A stretch of DNA of 64,000 nt from positions 1-64,000 of the forward strand of contig SECP01000026.1 of the NCBI GenBank assembly GCA_004193285.1, read 5' to 3'. The notes under the pieces are model-generated. The model worked only from the letters and a program-made list of their open reading frames with translations, ran no database searches and was not told where the DNA came from. Below, piece after piece: positions 16,790 to 24,978 of this stretch. A program made the translations under genes and the position numbers. Positions within the stretch are counted from its first letter, which is position 1. The number at the start of each line of letters is the position of its first letter. The stretch is from Myxococcales bacterium (GTDB taxonomy: Bacteria > Myxococcota_A > Polyangia > Polyangiales > Polyangiaceae).

Positions 16790-18831
16790 GGTACGCCTCC
16801 CGTACCCACCACTCTCAGCAACGCGCGATCGGCCTCGAGGGGGAATCCGCTGTCGGTGTGTTTGCCTTCTCCGCCGTCGAGCTGGCCGATGAGCACCGGC
16901 ACGTCCGACGGCCAAAACTCGATGTTGCGGGGGGAGGCGTACTCCAGGGCCGCCCAAGCGCTGGAGAGGCCTTTGCTGCAGCTCTCGAGCTGCTTGGTTG
17001 CGCCGTCCAGCTTCAGCCCACCGCCCGGCAACAGGCCGCTCGCGCTCAGCGCCAAAGTTTGACCGCTGCTCTCCGCTGCGAGCTCTCCGTCTTTGATGCG
17101 AATGAAGAAGCGGGCGCTGCGCGAGCCGCCTGGGCTGAGCACGACTCCCACCAGGTCACGCCCGAGACGATTTTTGACGCTCAACGTGCCGTCCGCGGCT
17201 TGGATGAGGCTGACCCCGCCCCCCAGCTCGATGAAGCCGTCTTCTTGAACGACCACGACCTCCCACGGCTGGCCCTGCAGCTTCGTGAGGCGGGCGCCGT
17301 CGCGATCCACGACCAGGCGCCGAGCGCTCTGCTCGGCGTCGCCGGTCGCGTCCAGCACGTTGCCGCGAGCGCTCGCTTGCACCACCCGTTCGCGCGCGGA
17401 GGAGGCATACAGGCCGCGAAATCGGGTCGCAGTCGCGCGGCTCATGCCGGCGCCAGCCTCCACCAAGGTGAGGCGCCGAGCGCGGCCGCTCACCCCTCGA
17501 CCCAAAAAGCCGAGGGTGACGACCAGCACCAGCGCGAGGCCGGAGATGAGCGGCAGCCGGGACAGCGCTCGTAGCGGCGCGCCGCTGCGCCGAGCCAGGT
17601 AAAAGTTGAGCGGCCCGGCGACGCCCGCGTAGGCGAGGAGTAGAAGCGCCGAGACCACGATCATCCAGCGCGTGCTCTGGTTCGGGTCGAGCTCTCGCCG
17701 AACCTGCGCCAGGTGGCCTTCGTCCAGGGTTTGCTGCGCGAATGGTAGCGCGATGGTCGCGCGCCGATCCCACGCGTGTCGCGCCAGATCCGCCAGCTTG
17801 CGGTGCGTCCACGGGTCGCTGACGAATGGCTCCGCGTTGGGTCGAAACGCGAGCAAGTGCAGCTCCCCCAGGCCGTAGCTGGCGGCGGCGCCCCACGGCG
17901 TGGGGCGTAGGTTGCCGCCGCCGTACGAACGCAATCGTGCGCGCGACTCCGGGGTGGGGTTGAGCCGCATCTCCGCGACTCCAGAAGAACGCCCGGAGGG
18001 TACGCCGCCCGGGTCGATGGGCACGGCGAACACCGCCTCGGCGCGCAGGCCTTCGGACGGCGGTTGCTCCTGAACGGCGCCGCCGGCCCACGCCTCCAAA
18101 TACGGAGAGCGCAGATCTTCCGGTTTTTCCAGGGCGAGAGCCAGCGCGCCGCCGGCGAGCAACCAGTCGCCCAACGCCGCCCGCGCTTCGTCACCGATGA
18201 GCGAGAGCTCGCTCGCGGTGCCGACCACCACCGTTACCGGCGCGTAGCCGCTCGGCAGCCGTGGCACCACGGGCTCACCGCTGTGGCTGTCTTTGCGCGC
18301 GCTGGAGACGGCGATCGTGGAAGACGCAAGCCCTCCCCAGGGCGGGCTCACGAGGGGGATGGAGAGCGGGCGCACCACAGGCGCGAAATGGCTGGGCGAC
18401 CCGAGGTCGAAGATGAGCGGCTCGTTGCCGCGCGCTTCCGGAGTCTTCGCCTCTGCCAGGACTTGACCCTGCTCGCTCAGGGCCTTGGCGTGGATGATGG
18501 AAGCGGAGCCAGAGAGGCCGTGCACCGGGACCTCCACCGACACCTGCGCCCGCGCCGGAACCGAGAACGGCACGTCCGTTCCATTGTGCGGCCCGGAGCC
18601 GGAACGGCTCCACGCCACCTCCACGTCTACCGACAGCGTGCCGCGCACGACCTCGGACGAGCGATTGTCGATGCGCACCTCTGCGCTCATCCAGCCGTCC
18701 GCCGTGGGCGACCCCGGCCCGAGCATCGACTGGACCTCGATGTTGAGCGGGGGGGCGGCGAGCGCCGGGCTTGCGGCCGCGAGCAGGAGGGCAGCCAAGC
18801 CCAGGGGCATCCAGCTTCCGAAGTGGCGCAC
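16786..18831 (-). CDS. Exported membrane-anchored protein with GATase-like domain
   Basis: The 681-residue protein starts (GTG) with a signal peptide ending ASPALAAPP. A periplasmic beta-rich region follows, then a glutamine-amidotransferase-like or ThuA-like segment (APVTVVVGTASEL, ALGDWLLAGGALALAL, about residues 195-235) without an evident catalytic Cys. Two hydrophobic helices lie near residues 393-417 and 431-450, and a C-terminal extracytoplasmic domain follows. This organisation recalls GldG-like partners of ABC transporters. It is placed between MoxR (1-base gap) and the ABC ATPase (ATGA), so it is probably the periplasmic subunit of the transporter. Function inferred from context only. 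Confidence 0.75.
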   Translation of the reverse strand: MRHFGSWMPLGLAALLLAAASPALAAPPLNIEVQSMLGPGSPTADGWMSAEVRIDNRSSEVVRGTLSVDVEVAWSRSGSGPHNGTDVPFSVPARAQVSVEVPVHGLSGSASIIHAKALSEQGQVLAEAKTPEARGNEPLIFDLGSPSHFAPVVRPLSIPLVSPPWGGLASSTIAVSSARKDSHSGEPVVPRLPSGYAPVTVVVGTASELSLIGDEARAALGDWLLAGGALALALEKPEDLRSPYLEAWAGGAVQEQPPSEGLRAEAVFAVPIDPGGVPSGRSSGVAEMRLNPTPESRARLRSYGGGNLRPTPWGAAASYGLGELHLLAFRPNAEPFVSDPWTHRKLADLARHAWDRRATIALPFAQQTLDEGHLAQVRRELDPNQSTRWMIVVSALLLLAYAGVAGPLNFYLARRSGAPLRALSRLPLISGLALVLVVTLGFLGRGVSGRARRLTLVEAGAGMSRATATRFRGLYASSARERVVQASARGNVLDATGDAEQSARRLVVDRDGARLTKLQGQPWEVVVVQEDGFIELGGGVSLIQAADGTLSVKNRLGRDLVGVVLSPGGSRSARFFIRIKDGELAAESSGQTLALSASGLLPGGGLKLDGATKQLESCSKGLSSAWAALEYASPRNIEFWPSDVPVLIGQLDGGEGKHTDSGFPLEADRALLRVVGTGGVP

Positions 18832-18832
18832 G

Positions 18833-19858
18833 TTAGCTCGCCGCCGCTCGAGCGACGCTCTGCGGGAGCGACTCTACCCGCAGGAGCAGCTCGGCCACGA
18901 TTTTGTCGGTGGTCACGCCATCCGCCTCGCCCTCGAAGCTGCGCAAGATGCGATGACGCAGCACCGGCGCGGCGGCGCGCTTCAAGTCCTCGAACGAAAC
19001 TTGCGCGCGGCCCTCCAGCAGGGCGATGGCCTTCCCGGCGAGCACCAGCGATTGCCCACCGCGGACTCCCGCGCCGAAGCGCACCGACCGCCGCACCAGC
19101 TCCGGCGCTGCCGCCGCGCCCGGATCCGACGCACCGACGAGCCGCGCGGCGTAGCGCAGCACTGGCTCCGCGACGGCTACCTCGCGGCACAGCGCGCGCA
19201 GGGCCAGGACGTCATGTTGCCCGAGCACCGGAGGCGGGGGAGCTGCGGGAGCGCCGGTGGTTTGCCGCAAAATCTGCGCGAAATCTTCGTCACCGGGGCT
19301 CTGCACCAATACCTTGAGCAAGAACCTGTCGAGCTGCGCCTCCGGCAGTGGGTACGTGCCCTCCATCTCGATCGGGTTCTCGGTCGCGAGGACGAAGAAG
19401 GGCTCCTCCAAGGGGTGCCGCGTGCCCGCGATCGTCACCGCGTGCTCCTGCATCGCCTCGAGCAGCGCGCTTTGCGTCTTCGGCGTCGCGCGGTTGATCT
19501 CGTCTGCCAGCACCACCTGCCCGAAGATGGGGCCGCGGTGCAGCTCGAAGCGCCCGCCGGCCGCGGCGGCGTCGCCCATCACCAGCACGTTGGTGCCGGT
19601 GATGTCGCTCGGCATCAAATCGGGAGTGAACTGAATGCGCGAGAAGCGCAGCTCCAGGCAACTGGCCAGCGTGCGGACCAGGAGCGTCTTGCCGAGCCCG
19701 GGGTTGCCTTCCAGGAGCACATGGCCGCCGGCGACCAAGCCCCAGAGCACCTGCTCGACTACCTCATGCTGGCCGACGATGACGCCGCCGATCGCCTGCA
19801 TCAGCCGACTTGCGGCGGCTCGCGCGCCCTCGAGCCGATCCTGGAACGATTCGCTCAT
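18833..19858 (-). CDS. MoxR-family AAA+ ATPase
   Basis: This is a MoxR-type AAA+ ATPase of about 341 residues. Walker A is GNPGLGKT (51-58), Walker B is VVLADEINRATPKTQSALLEAMQE, and sensor 1 is FFVLATENPIEMEGTYPLPEAQLDRFL; these are highly characteristic of the family. MoxR proteins act as chaperone-like ATPases for VWA partners, and the cluster supplies DUF58 and VWA proteins on the same strand. ATG 19858 is chosen over an in-frame GTG at 19867. The gene starts 34 bases after the DUF4175-like stop and ends one base before the next start, so it lies inside one operon. Confidence 0.93.
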   Translation of the reverse strand: MSESFQDRLEGARAAASRLMQAIGGVIVGQHEVVEQVLWGLVAGGHVLLEGNPGLGKTLLVRTLASCLELRFSRIQFTPDLMPSDITGTNVLVMGDAAAAGGRFELHRGPIFGQVVLADEINRATPKTQSALLEAMQEHAVTIAGTRHPLEEPFFVLATENPIEMEGTYPLPEAQLDRFLLKVLVQSPGDEDFAQILRQTTGAPAAPPPPVLGQHDVLALRALCREVAVAEPVLRYAARLVGASDPGAAAAPELVRRSVRFGAGVRGGQSLVLAGKAIALLEGRAQVSFEDLKRAAAPVLRHRILRSFEGEADGVTTDKIVAELLLRVESLPQSVARAAAS

Positions 19859-19892
19859 GCGATGCACAACCCTAGCAAACTCGGGTTAGAAG

Positions 19893-21668
19893 CTACGGCT
19901 CGAAGTAACGCCCGACGTGCTCTCGGTATTCTTCTGGCACCTCGGACTGCTCGACGGCGCCGATTTCGCCGGGCGCGGCGCTGCCCAGCGCACCCGTGCC
20001 GCGCTGGTTGGCGGTGTCCCCCGGCCGGGCCGGAGCGCGGCCGAGCGTGGCCGCGTGCATCGGTCCGGCGCCGCTCCGAGGCACGTTGGCCTTGGACCGG
20101 AGCTCCGGCGCGTCCACCTTTTCGCTTTGGCCGTCGTGCTTTCCCTGGCCGGCATCGTGCTGAGAGCCGGGGCCGCCGTTGCCGTCTTCACCGGCCCCGC
20201 TCTGCCCGGGTCCACCTTTGGGCGCTCCGCTGCCCGGTGCCGGCATGGGCATCATCCCGAGGCCGCGCTCGGCCTCGCCGAGACCGCGCTCAGCGTCGTC
20301 CAGCGCGCCGTCCCGCTGGGCCTCGGGCGACTTGTCCGGATTCGCGAGCTGCCGCAGCTGCTCCTCCAGCTCCTTTTGACCTTCGGCAGACGCGAGCCGG
20401 CGGGCCAGCTCCTCCATCTCTTCCGGCGTCATCGGCGTCGCCGCGCCGCCCTGCTTTTGATTGTGGGCGATCTGCTTTTTCAGCTGCTCGGCGAGGCGCT
20501 TTCGCTCCTCTGGGCTCAGCTTGGAGAGCGCCTTGCCCATCGCTTCGGCCAGACGCTGGCCGGCCTTGGGGTCGCCGCTCTGCCCGAACTCCTTCAGATC
20601 TTCCAGCGCCTCGGGATCGAGCTGGCCCTCCAGCGCCTTCGCGAGCTCGCGCAGCGCTTCCGCATCCGCGCCCTGCTTGGCGAACGCTTCGCGCTGCTGT
20701 TTCAGCGCGTCGGCGAGCCCCGGCGCGCCTTTTTCGCGCGCCGCGCGCTCCGCTTCCTCGAGCGCCTGCTTCGCGGTCTCTCGCGACTCTTGCTCGGCGA
20801 GGTTGGCGAGCCGCTGCATCTCGCGATCGAACCCGGTGATGTCTCCGTCGCCCAGGGCGCGCGCCGCTTTGCGCAGCTCGGGGTGCTCGTTGAGCGCACC
20901 GAGCGCTGCCTCCAGCCCCTGGCGATTCTGTGAATTGCCGAGCTCGGAACGAAGCTCGGCGATCGCGTCGCGCAGCTTGGCCATGCGCGACAGCGCCTCT
21001 CGCTTCTCCATGCCTTGCGAGAGCTCGCTGCGCAGCTTTTTGGCCTCGTCCGCGAGCGCGCGCAGGCGCCGTTCGTCCTCCGGGCTACGGCCTTTTTGCG
21101 CGCGCAGGGCCTCGATGCGCTCCAGCCCTTTCACGCTGCGCGCCTGAATTCTCTCCACTCCCGGCGGCGTGGTCACGACCGGCGCGGGCGGCAGCGGAGC
21201 CAAGCTCAGCCACACGATCGCGCCGGCGCCGAGCGGCGCGAGCCAATGCGCGGCGTCCAGCACCCGAGGACCGCGGAGCCCGGGCAAGCCATCGCGCAAC
21301 ACGGCGGCGGCGCTCGCGCTCAGGTGGCGCGCGGCTTCGCTCGGCTCACGCCGCAGCCCGAGCGCGGTGACGATGCGTTCTTGGCTGCTCAGTTTTTCGT
21401 CGAGGTACAGCGCGACGTGCTCGTCGCTCCAGCGACGGCGGGCGGCCACGACCGCGCCCGCGCCGGCCCCGACGAGGCCCAGCACCCCCGCGAGCGGACG
21501 GAGCGCGCTTTGCCGCTGCCACCACAGCGCGGCGGCCGCCAAGCTCCCCGCGCATAACCCGACCGCCATTCCGGTGAGCACTCGGCGCGCCCACAACCGC
21601 CCCCGCACCTTGCGTTGAGCTTGCCCAAACCATCGTTCGAGCTCGGGAGACGCCGTCGAGTCGACCAC
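19893..21668 (-). CDS. DUF4175-like membrane protein with long coiled coil
   Basis: The 591-residue protein begins at GTG 21668, preceded closely by GAGAG. Three hydrophobic helices (about residues 26-46, 52-72 and 133-150) are followed by about 290 residues rich in Glu, Lys, Ala, Arg and Leu that should form long helices or coiled coils. A Gly/Pro/Ser-rich disordered segment and a short C-terminus ending VGRYFEP complete it. The topology and the placement before moxR resemble DUF4175 (TIGR02302-type) proteins. The frame stays open further upstream, but that part lies antisense to panB and is rejected. Probably the first gene of the MoxR/ABC/DUF58 operon. Confidence 0.72.
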   Translation of the reverse strand: MVDSTASPELERWFGQAQRKVRGRLWARRVLTGMAVGLCAGSLAAAALWWQRQSALRPLAGVLGLVGAGAGAVVAARRRWSDEHVALYLDEKLSSQERIVTALGLRREPSEAARHLSASAAAVLRDGLPGLRGPRVLDAAHWLAPLGAGAIVWLSLAPLPPAPVVTTPPGVERIQARSVKGLERIEALRAQKGRSPEDERRLRALADEAKKLRSELSQGMEKREALSRMAKLRDAIAELRSELGNSQNRQGLEAALGALNEHPELRKAARALGDGDITGFDREMQRLANLAEQESRETAKQALEEAERAAREKGAPGLADALKQQREAFAKQGADAEALRELAKALEGQLDPEALEDLKEFGQSGDPKAGQRLAEAMGKALSKLSPEERKRLAEQLKKQIAHNQKQGGAATPMTPEEMEELARRLASAEGQKELEEQLRQLANPDKSPEAQRDGALDDAERGLGEAERGLGMMPMPAPGSGAPKGGPGQSGAGEDGNGGPGSQHDAGQGKHDGQSEKVDAPELRSKANVPRSGAGPMHAATLGRAPARPGDTANQRGTGALGSAAPGEIGAVEQSEVPEEYREHVGRYFEP

Positions 21669-21896
21669 CGCTCTCGTGAGCGTAGCGTCTGGGCCGGGGA
21701 GCTGCCAACCGCACGGAGATCCGCTCTGATTTGCCCTGACGGTGCCGCTCGCGGCGGGGGTAGGGAGGCCGAGTCTCGTCCGATGCGACCCGGCCCAGCT
21801 GGGCCGGGAGACAGGCCTACCCCCGTCCGCGCACGGATCTGTGCTGGCTGGGCCCGCATTGTGACCGGTGAGACGCGGCACTACGTTTTGCGAGCC
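21669..21896. promoter_or_regulatory. Divergent intergenic region (DUF4175-moxR operon / panB)
   Basis: This 228-base region separates two divergent operons and must hold both promoters. I see no convincing sigma-70 hexamers. Its main structural feature is the 20-base perfect palindrome listed separately. Confidence 0.5.
21789..21808. repeat. 20-base perfect palindrome between divergent operons
   Basis: The sequence CCCGGCCCAGCTGGGCCGGG is a perfect 10+10 palindrome with no spacer. It could be a dimeric regulator's operator or a strong hairpin. No T-run follows on either strand, so an intrinsic terminator is unlikely. It lies 89 bases upstream of panB and 121 bases upstream of the GTG of the DUF4175-like gene. 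Confidence 0.6.
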
Positions 21897-22784
21897 ATGT
21901 CCTCCCCCAAAGTCACGGTGCCGGCGCTCCGCGCGCGCAAGGCGCAAGGCCCGAAGATCGCGATGGTCACGGCTTACGACGCGACCATGGCCAAGCTGCT
22001 GGAGACGGGCGGCGCGGACGTGCTGCTCGTCGGTGACTCGCTGGGTATGGTCGTGCAGGGGCTGCCCAACACCTTGCCCGTGACGCTCGACGAGATGTGT
22101 TACCACGGCCGCGCGGTTTCGCGCGCCGCCGTGCGCGCGCACGTCATGGGGGATTTGCCGTTTTTGAGCTACCAAGCGTCGCCCGAGCAAGCGGTGATGG
22201 CCGCGGGCAAGCTGCTCAAAGAGGGCGGCTGCGAGTCGGTCAAGCTCGAAGGCGGGCGCGACTTCGCCGAGCACGTTCGGCGCATCGTGAGCGCGAGCAT
22301 CCCCGTCATGGCTCACATCGGGCTCACGCCTCAGAGCGTCCACGCGATGGGCGGGTTTCGCGTGCAAGGTCGCGGCGCGGAGGCGGCGGAGCGGCTCGTG
22401 GAGGACGCGAAGATCCTGGAGCAGGCGGGCGCGTTCGGCTTGGTCTTGGAGGGCATCCCCAGCGACCTCGGTCAGCGCATCACGGAGAGCGTGAGCATTC
22501 CGACGGTAGGCATCGGCGCGGGCCCGCACTGCGATGGTCAGGTGCTGGTTTGCTACGATTTTCTGGGCATGTACCCGGATTTGCGTCCGCGCTTCGTCAA
22601 GCGCTTCGCGGAGGTGGGCGACGCGATCGTGGAGGCAACGCGGGCCTACGTGGCGGAGGTGCAGGGCGGCGCTTTCCCGACCGACGCGCACTCCTTCGGC
22701 AGCTCGCCCAAACTGGAGCCGACCGGTAATCGACCCGTCGTCGGCAGCTTGCCGCCGGGCTACGGGCCTGCGAGCGGGGAGTGA
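21897..22784 (+). CDS. panB: 3-methyl-2-oxobutanoate hydroxymethyltransferase
   Basis: PanB converts 2-oxoisovalerate and 5,10-methylene-THF to ketopantoate, the first step of pantothenate synthesis. Family motifs are intact: MVTAYDATMAKLLE, DVLLVGDSLGMVVQG with the metal-binding Asp, MCYHGRAVSR, FLSYQ, the catalytic Glu region LEGIPSDLGQRIT, and IGIGAGPHCDGQVLV. Length is 295 aa, slightly above the usual 260-280 because of a C-terminal tail rich in Gly/Pro. ATG 21897 gives the family N-terminus; the upstream open frame crosses the regulatory region and is rejected. panC follows after 4 bases. Confidence 0.96.
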   Translation: MSSPKVTVPALRARKAQGPKIAMVTAYDATMAKLLETGGADVLLVGDSLGMVVQGLPNTLPVTLDEMCYHGRAVSRAAVRAHVMGDLPFLSYQASPEQAVMAAGKLLKEGGCESVKLEGGRDFAEHVRRIVSASIPVMAHIGLTPQSVHAMGGFRVQGRGAEAAERLVEDAKILEQAGAFGLVLEGIPSDLGQRITESVSIPTVGIGAGPHCDGQVLVCYDFLGMYPDLRPRFVKRFAEVGDAIVEATRAYVAEVQGGAFPTDAHSFGSSPKLEPTGNRPVVGSLPPGYGPASGE

Positions 22785-22788
22785 GTTG

Positions 22789-23679
22789 ATGAGCGACCAC
22801 CCCGTGCAAGTCCTGCGCTCCGTCCCGGAATTTCGCGCGGCGTGCGACGCGGTACGCGGCCGCGGGGAGCGGCTCGGCTTCGTTCCTACGATGGGCGCGC
22901 TGCACGCCGGGCACCTGCGCTTGGTGGAGGTCGCGCGCCGCTACGCCGAGCGCGTCGCGGTGAGCATCTTCGTGAACCCGACCCAGTTCGGCCCGAACGA
23001 AGATTTTTCGAAGTACCCGCGCACCCTCGAGCGTGACGTGGCCCTGCTCGGCTCGGTGGGCGCGGACCTGGTGCTCTCACCCAGCGCGGAAGAGATGTAC
23101 CCGAAGGGTGAGACGACGCGGGTCCACGTGGGGGAGCTGAGCGAGCACTTTTGCGGCCCCTTTCGCCCCGGCCACTTCGACGGCGTCGCCACCGTGGTCA
23201 CGAAGCTGCTGGCGATGGCGGGTCCGTGCACCGCGGTCTTCGGCCGTAAGGATTTTCAGCAGCTGAAGATCATCGAGCGGCTGGCGCGCGACTTGATGCT
23301 GCCGGTCGTGGTCGTTGGCGAGCCGACCGTGCGCGACGCGGACGGCTTGGCCCTCAGCTCGCGCAACGCTTACCTCTCCGCGGATGAGCGGCGCCGCGCC
23401 CTCGCCATCCCGCGCGCGTTAGCCGGCGCCGCGGCGCGCTTCGCCGGCGGCGAGCGTCGCGCGGGCACGTTGATCGAGCCGGTGCGCGCCGACCTAGCCG
23501 GCGCCGGTCTCCGCGCGGACTACGCGGACATCGCGGATCCGGAGCGGCTTTTTCCGTTCGCTCTGGACGCGCACGTGGGAGAGCGCGCGGTGATCGCGGT
23601 GGCGGCCTTCTGTGGCACCACCCGCCTCATCGACAATCTGGTACTGGGGGAGGACCCGGCGCCAGCGGTGTCGGCCTGA
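22789..23679 (+). CDS. panC: Pantothenate synthetase (pantoate-beta-alanine ligase)
   Basis: PanC joins pantoate and beta-alanine using ATP (AMP-forming). The nucleotidyltransferase signature FVPTMGALHAGHLRLVEVA carries the HAGH form of the HIGH motif. Other family motifs are VSIFVNPTQFGPNEDFSKYPRT, TAVFGRKDFQQLKII and the KMSKS-like SSRNAYLS. Length of 296 aa is normal. The start ATG 22789 has GGGGAG at 22777-22782 and lies four bases after the panB stop, so panB and panC are co-translated. beta-Alanine supply (panD) is not encoded in the window. Confidence 0.96.
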   Translation: MSDHPVQVLRSVPEFRAACDAVRGRGERLGFVPTMGALHAGHLRLVEVARRYAERVAVSIFVNPTQFGPNEDFSKYPRTLERDVALLGSVGADLVLSPSAEEMYPKGETTRVHVGELSEHFCGPFRPGHFDGVATVVTKLLAMAGPCTAVFGRKDFQQLKIIERLARDLMLPVVVVGEPTVRDADGLALSSRNAYLSADERRRALAIPRALAGAAARFAGGERRAGTLIEPVRADLAGAGLRADYADIADPERLFPFALDAHVGERAVIAVAAFCGTTRLIDNLVLGEDPAPAVSA

Positions 23680-23689
23680 GGCACCACGC

Positions 23690-24391
23690 ATGAGCGCAGA
23701 ACATTCGACGGCAGAGCGGCGTTTTCCGGGCGCTTTCATCGTGATGGAGGGCATCGACGGGTCTGGCAGCACTACCCACACCAAGCTGCTCGGGAAGGCG
23801 CTACGGCAGCGCGGCCTCAAGGTGGTGGAGACGTGTGAGCCGAGCTCGGGTCCAGTCGGCTCGCTCATCCGCCAGGTGCTGCAGAAGCGCTTGTTCGTGG
23901 CGGACGCGGGAGGGCCGCGGTCCTTTGCGTGGTCGACCATGGCCCTGTTGTTCGCAGCGGACCGCATGGATCATCTGGACTCCACGATCGTCCCTGCGCT
24001 GCGCGAAGGCGCGGTGGTGCTGAGCGATCGCTATGATTTGTCCAGCATCGCTTATCAATCCTGCACCGCGCCCAACGGAGACAAGGTCGTGCCCTGGATC
24101 CGCGAGCTCAACGCCGCCGCGCTCCGGCCGGACTTGACGATCGTGATCGACGTGCCGGTGGAGGTGGCGGAGGAGCGCCGCCGAGCGCGCGGCGGGCTCG
24201 AGGAGATGTTCGAGACGCGCGATCTGCAAGCGCGCCTCGCGGGCGTGTACGCGGACGCGGAGCGCCTCATCCCCCACGACCGCGTCGCGCACGTCATGGG
24301 GGTGGGGGCGGTGTCGGACGTAGCCTCCAACGTGCTCAACGCCGTCACCGCGCTGGATCCTGAATTTTTTCGCGGTTCCGCTCCGTACTGA
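23690..24391 (+). CDS. tmk: Thymidylate kinase with atypical P-loop
   Basis: This 233-residue dTMP kinase phosphorylates dTMP to dTDP. The N-terminal IVMEGIDGSGSTTHTKLL region is the P-loop, but the Walker A Lys is replaced by Ser (codon AGC at about 23767). The substrate motif LSDRYDLSSIAYQ and the LTIVIDVPVEVAEERRRARGG lid-region pattern are present, so the fold call is secure. Loss of the P-loop Lys is unusual; Thr or Ser at this site may define a subfamily, but I cannot check that. ATG 23690 has GAGG about 8 bases upstream and lies 10 bases after panC, in an operon. Confidence 0.88.
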   Translation: MSAEHSTAERRFPGAFIVMEGIDGSGSTTHTKLLGKALRQRGLKVVETCEPSSGPVGSLIRQVLQKRLFVADAGGPRSFAWSTMALLFAADRMDHLDSTIVPALREGAVVLSDRYDLSSIAYQSCTAPNGDKVVPWIRELNAAALRPDLTIVIDVPVEVAEERRRARGGLEEMFETRDLQARLAGVYADAERLIPHDRVAHVMGVGAVSDVASNVLNAVTALDPEFFRGSAPY

Positions 24392-24435
24392 GCCTGAAAT
24401 TTGCCCGCTTTCGGCCCCTCGGCCCATAGTCGGGC

Positions 24436-24978
24436 GTGGCCTCTGTCTCTTCTCTAGGCTTTGCGGTGCTGTCGCTCGCGGCGTGCGCGTCTTCGCCGTA
24501 CCCCTCCATCGACGAGCCCATGCCGCCGCCCGAGCCGCACACGGTCTCGCCGCTCGCCGGAGCGGCTGCGACGGCCGCCCCCGCGCCCGGTACCGCGATC
24601 GCGATCACGCGGCTCGCGCGGGCGGACGTGGAGCGCGTCGTGGACGCCGGCCTCGGCCGCTTCCTCTCGCACGTCGCGCTCGAGCCGCGCCTCTCGGCGG
24701 GGAAGTTCACGGGGTGGAGCATCGTCGCGCTCCAGCCCCCCGAGCTGTGGCAAGGCATCGATCTGCAAGCGGGTGACATCGTGACGCGCGTCAACGGGCT
24801 CCCCATCGAGCGCGAGGTAGAGGCGTTCGATGCCTTCCAAGCCGTGCGGCAAGCGCCAGTGTTGGAGGTCACCTACCTCCGGCAGAACCAGCCTCGCACG
24901 CTGCGCTTCACCATCGTCGGCACGCCGTCGCCTTCGCTCCCGAAAGCTCCCGGGGCGCCAGGCGGTCGCACCGGCTAG
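24436..24978 (+). CDS. Lipoprotein with GspC-like PDZ domain
   Basis: This 180-residue protein uses a GTG start. A signal peptide ends at lipobox LAAC (Cys 17), followed by a Pro/Ala-rich linker and a PDZ-like domain from about residue 58. The domain pattern (ITRLARADVERVVDAG, FTGWSIVALQPPELWQGIDLQAGDIVTRVNGLPI) is that of the periplasmic domain of the type II secretion protein GspC. No other secretion genes are nearby, so it is an orphan: either a T2SS accessory or a separate PDZ scaffold. It follows tmk by 44 bases and overlaps the stop of the convergent lipase gene by 4 bases. Confidence 0.78.
   Translation: MASVSSLGFAVLSLAACASSPYPSIDEPMPPPEPHTVSPLAGAAATAAPAPGTAIAITRLARADVERVVDAGLGRFLSHVALEPRLSAGKFTGWSIVALQPPELWQGIDLQAGDIVTRVNGLPIEREVEAFDAFQAVRQAPVLEVTYLRQNQPRTLRFTIVGTPSPSLPKAPGAPGGRTG

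Noticed and set aside
16789..16957. N-terminal extension of the ABC ATPase
   Set aside because: The added residues are Arg/Pro-rich shadow sequence of the neighbouring gene; ATG 16789 gives the family N-terminus.
21669..22691. Long upstream extension of the DUF4175-like frame
   Set aside because: It runs antisense to panB, whose motifs are unmistakable, and has His/Arg-rich shadow composition.
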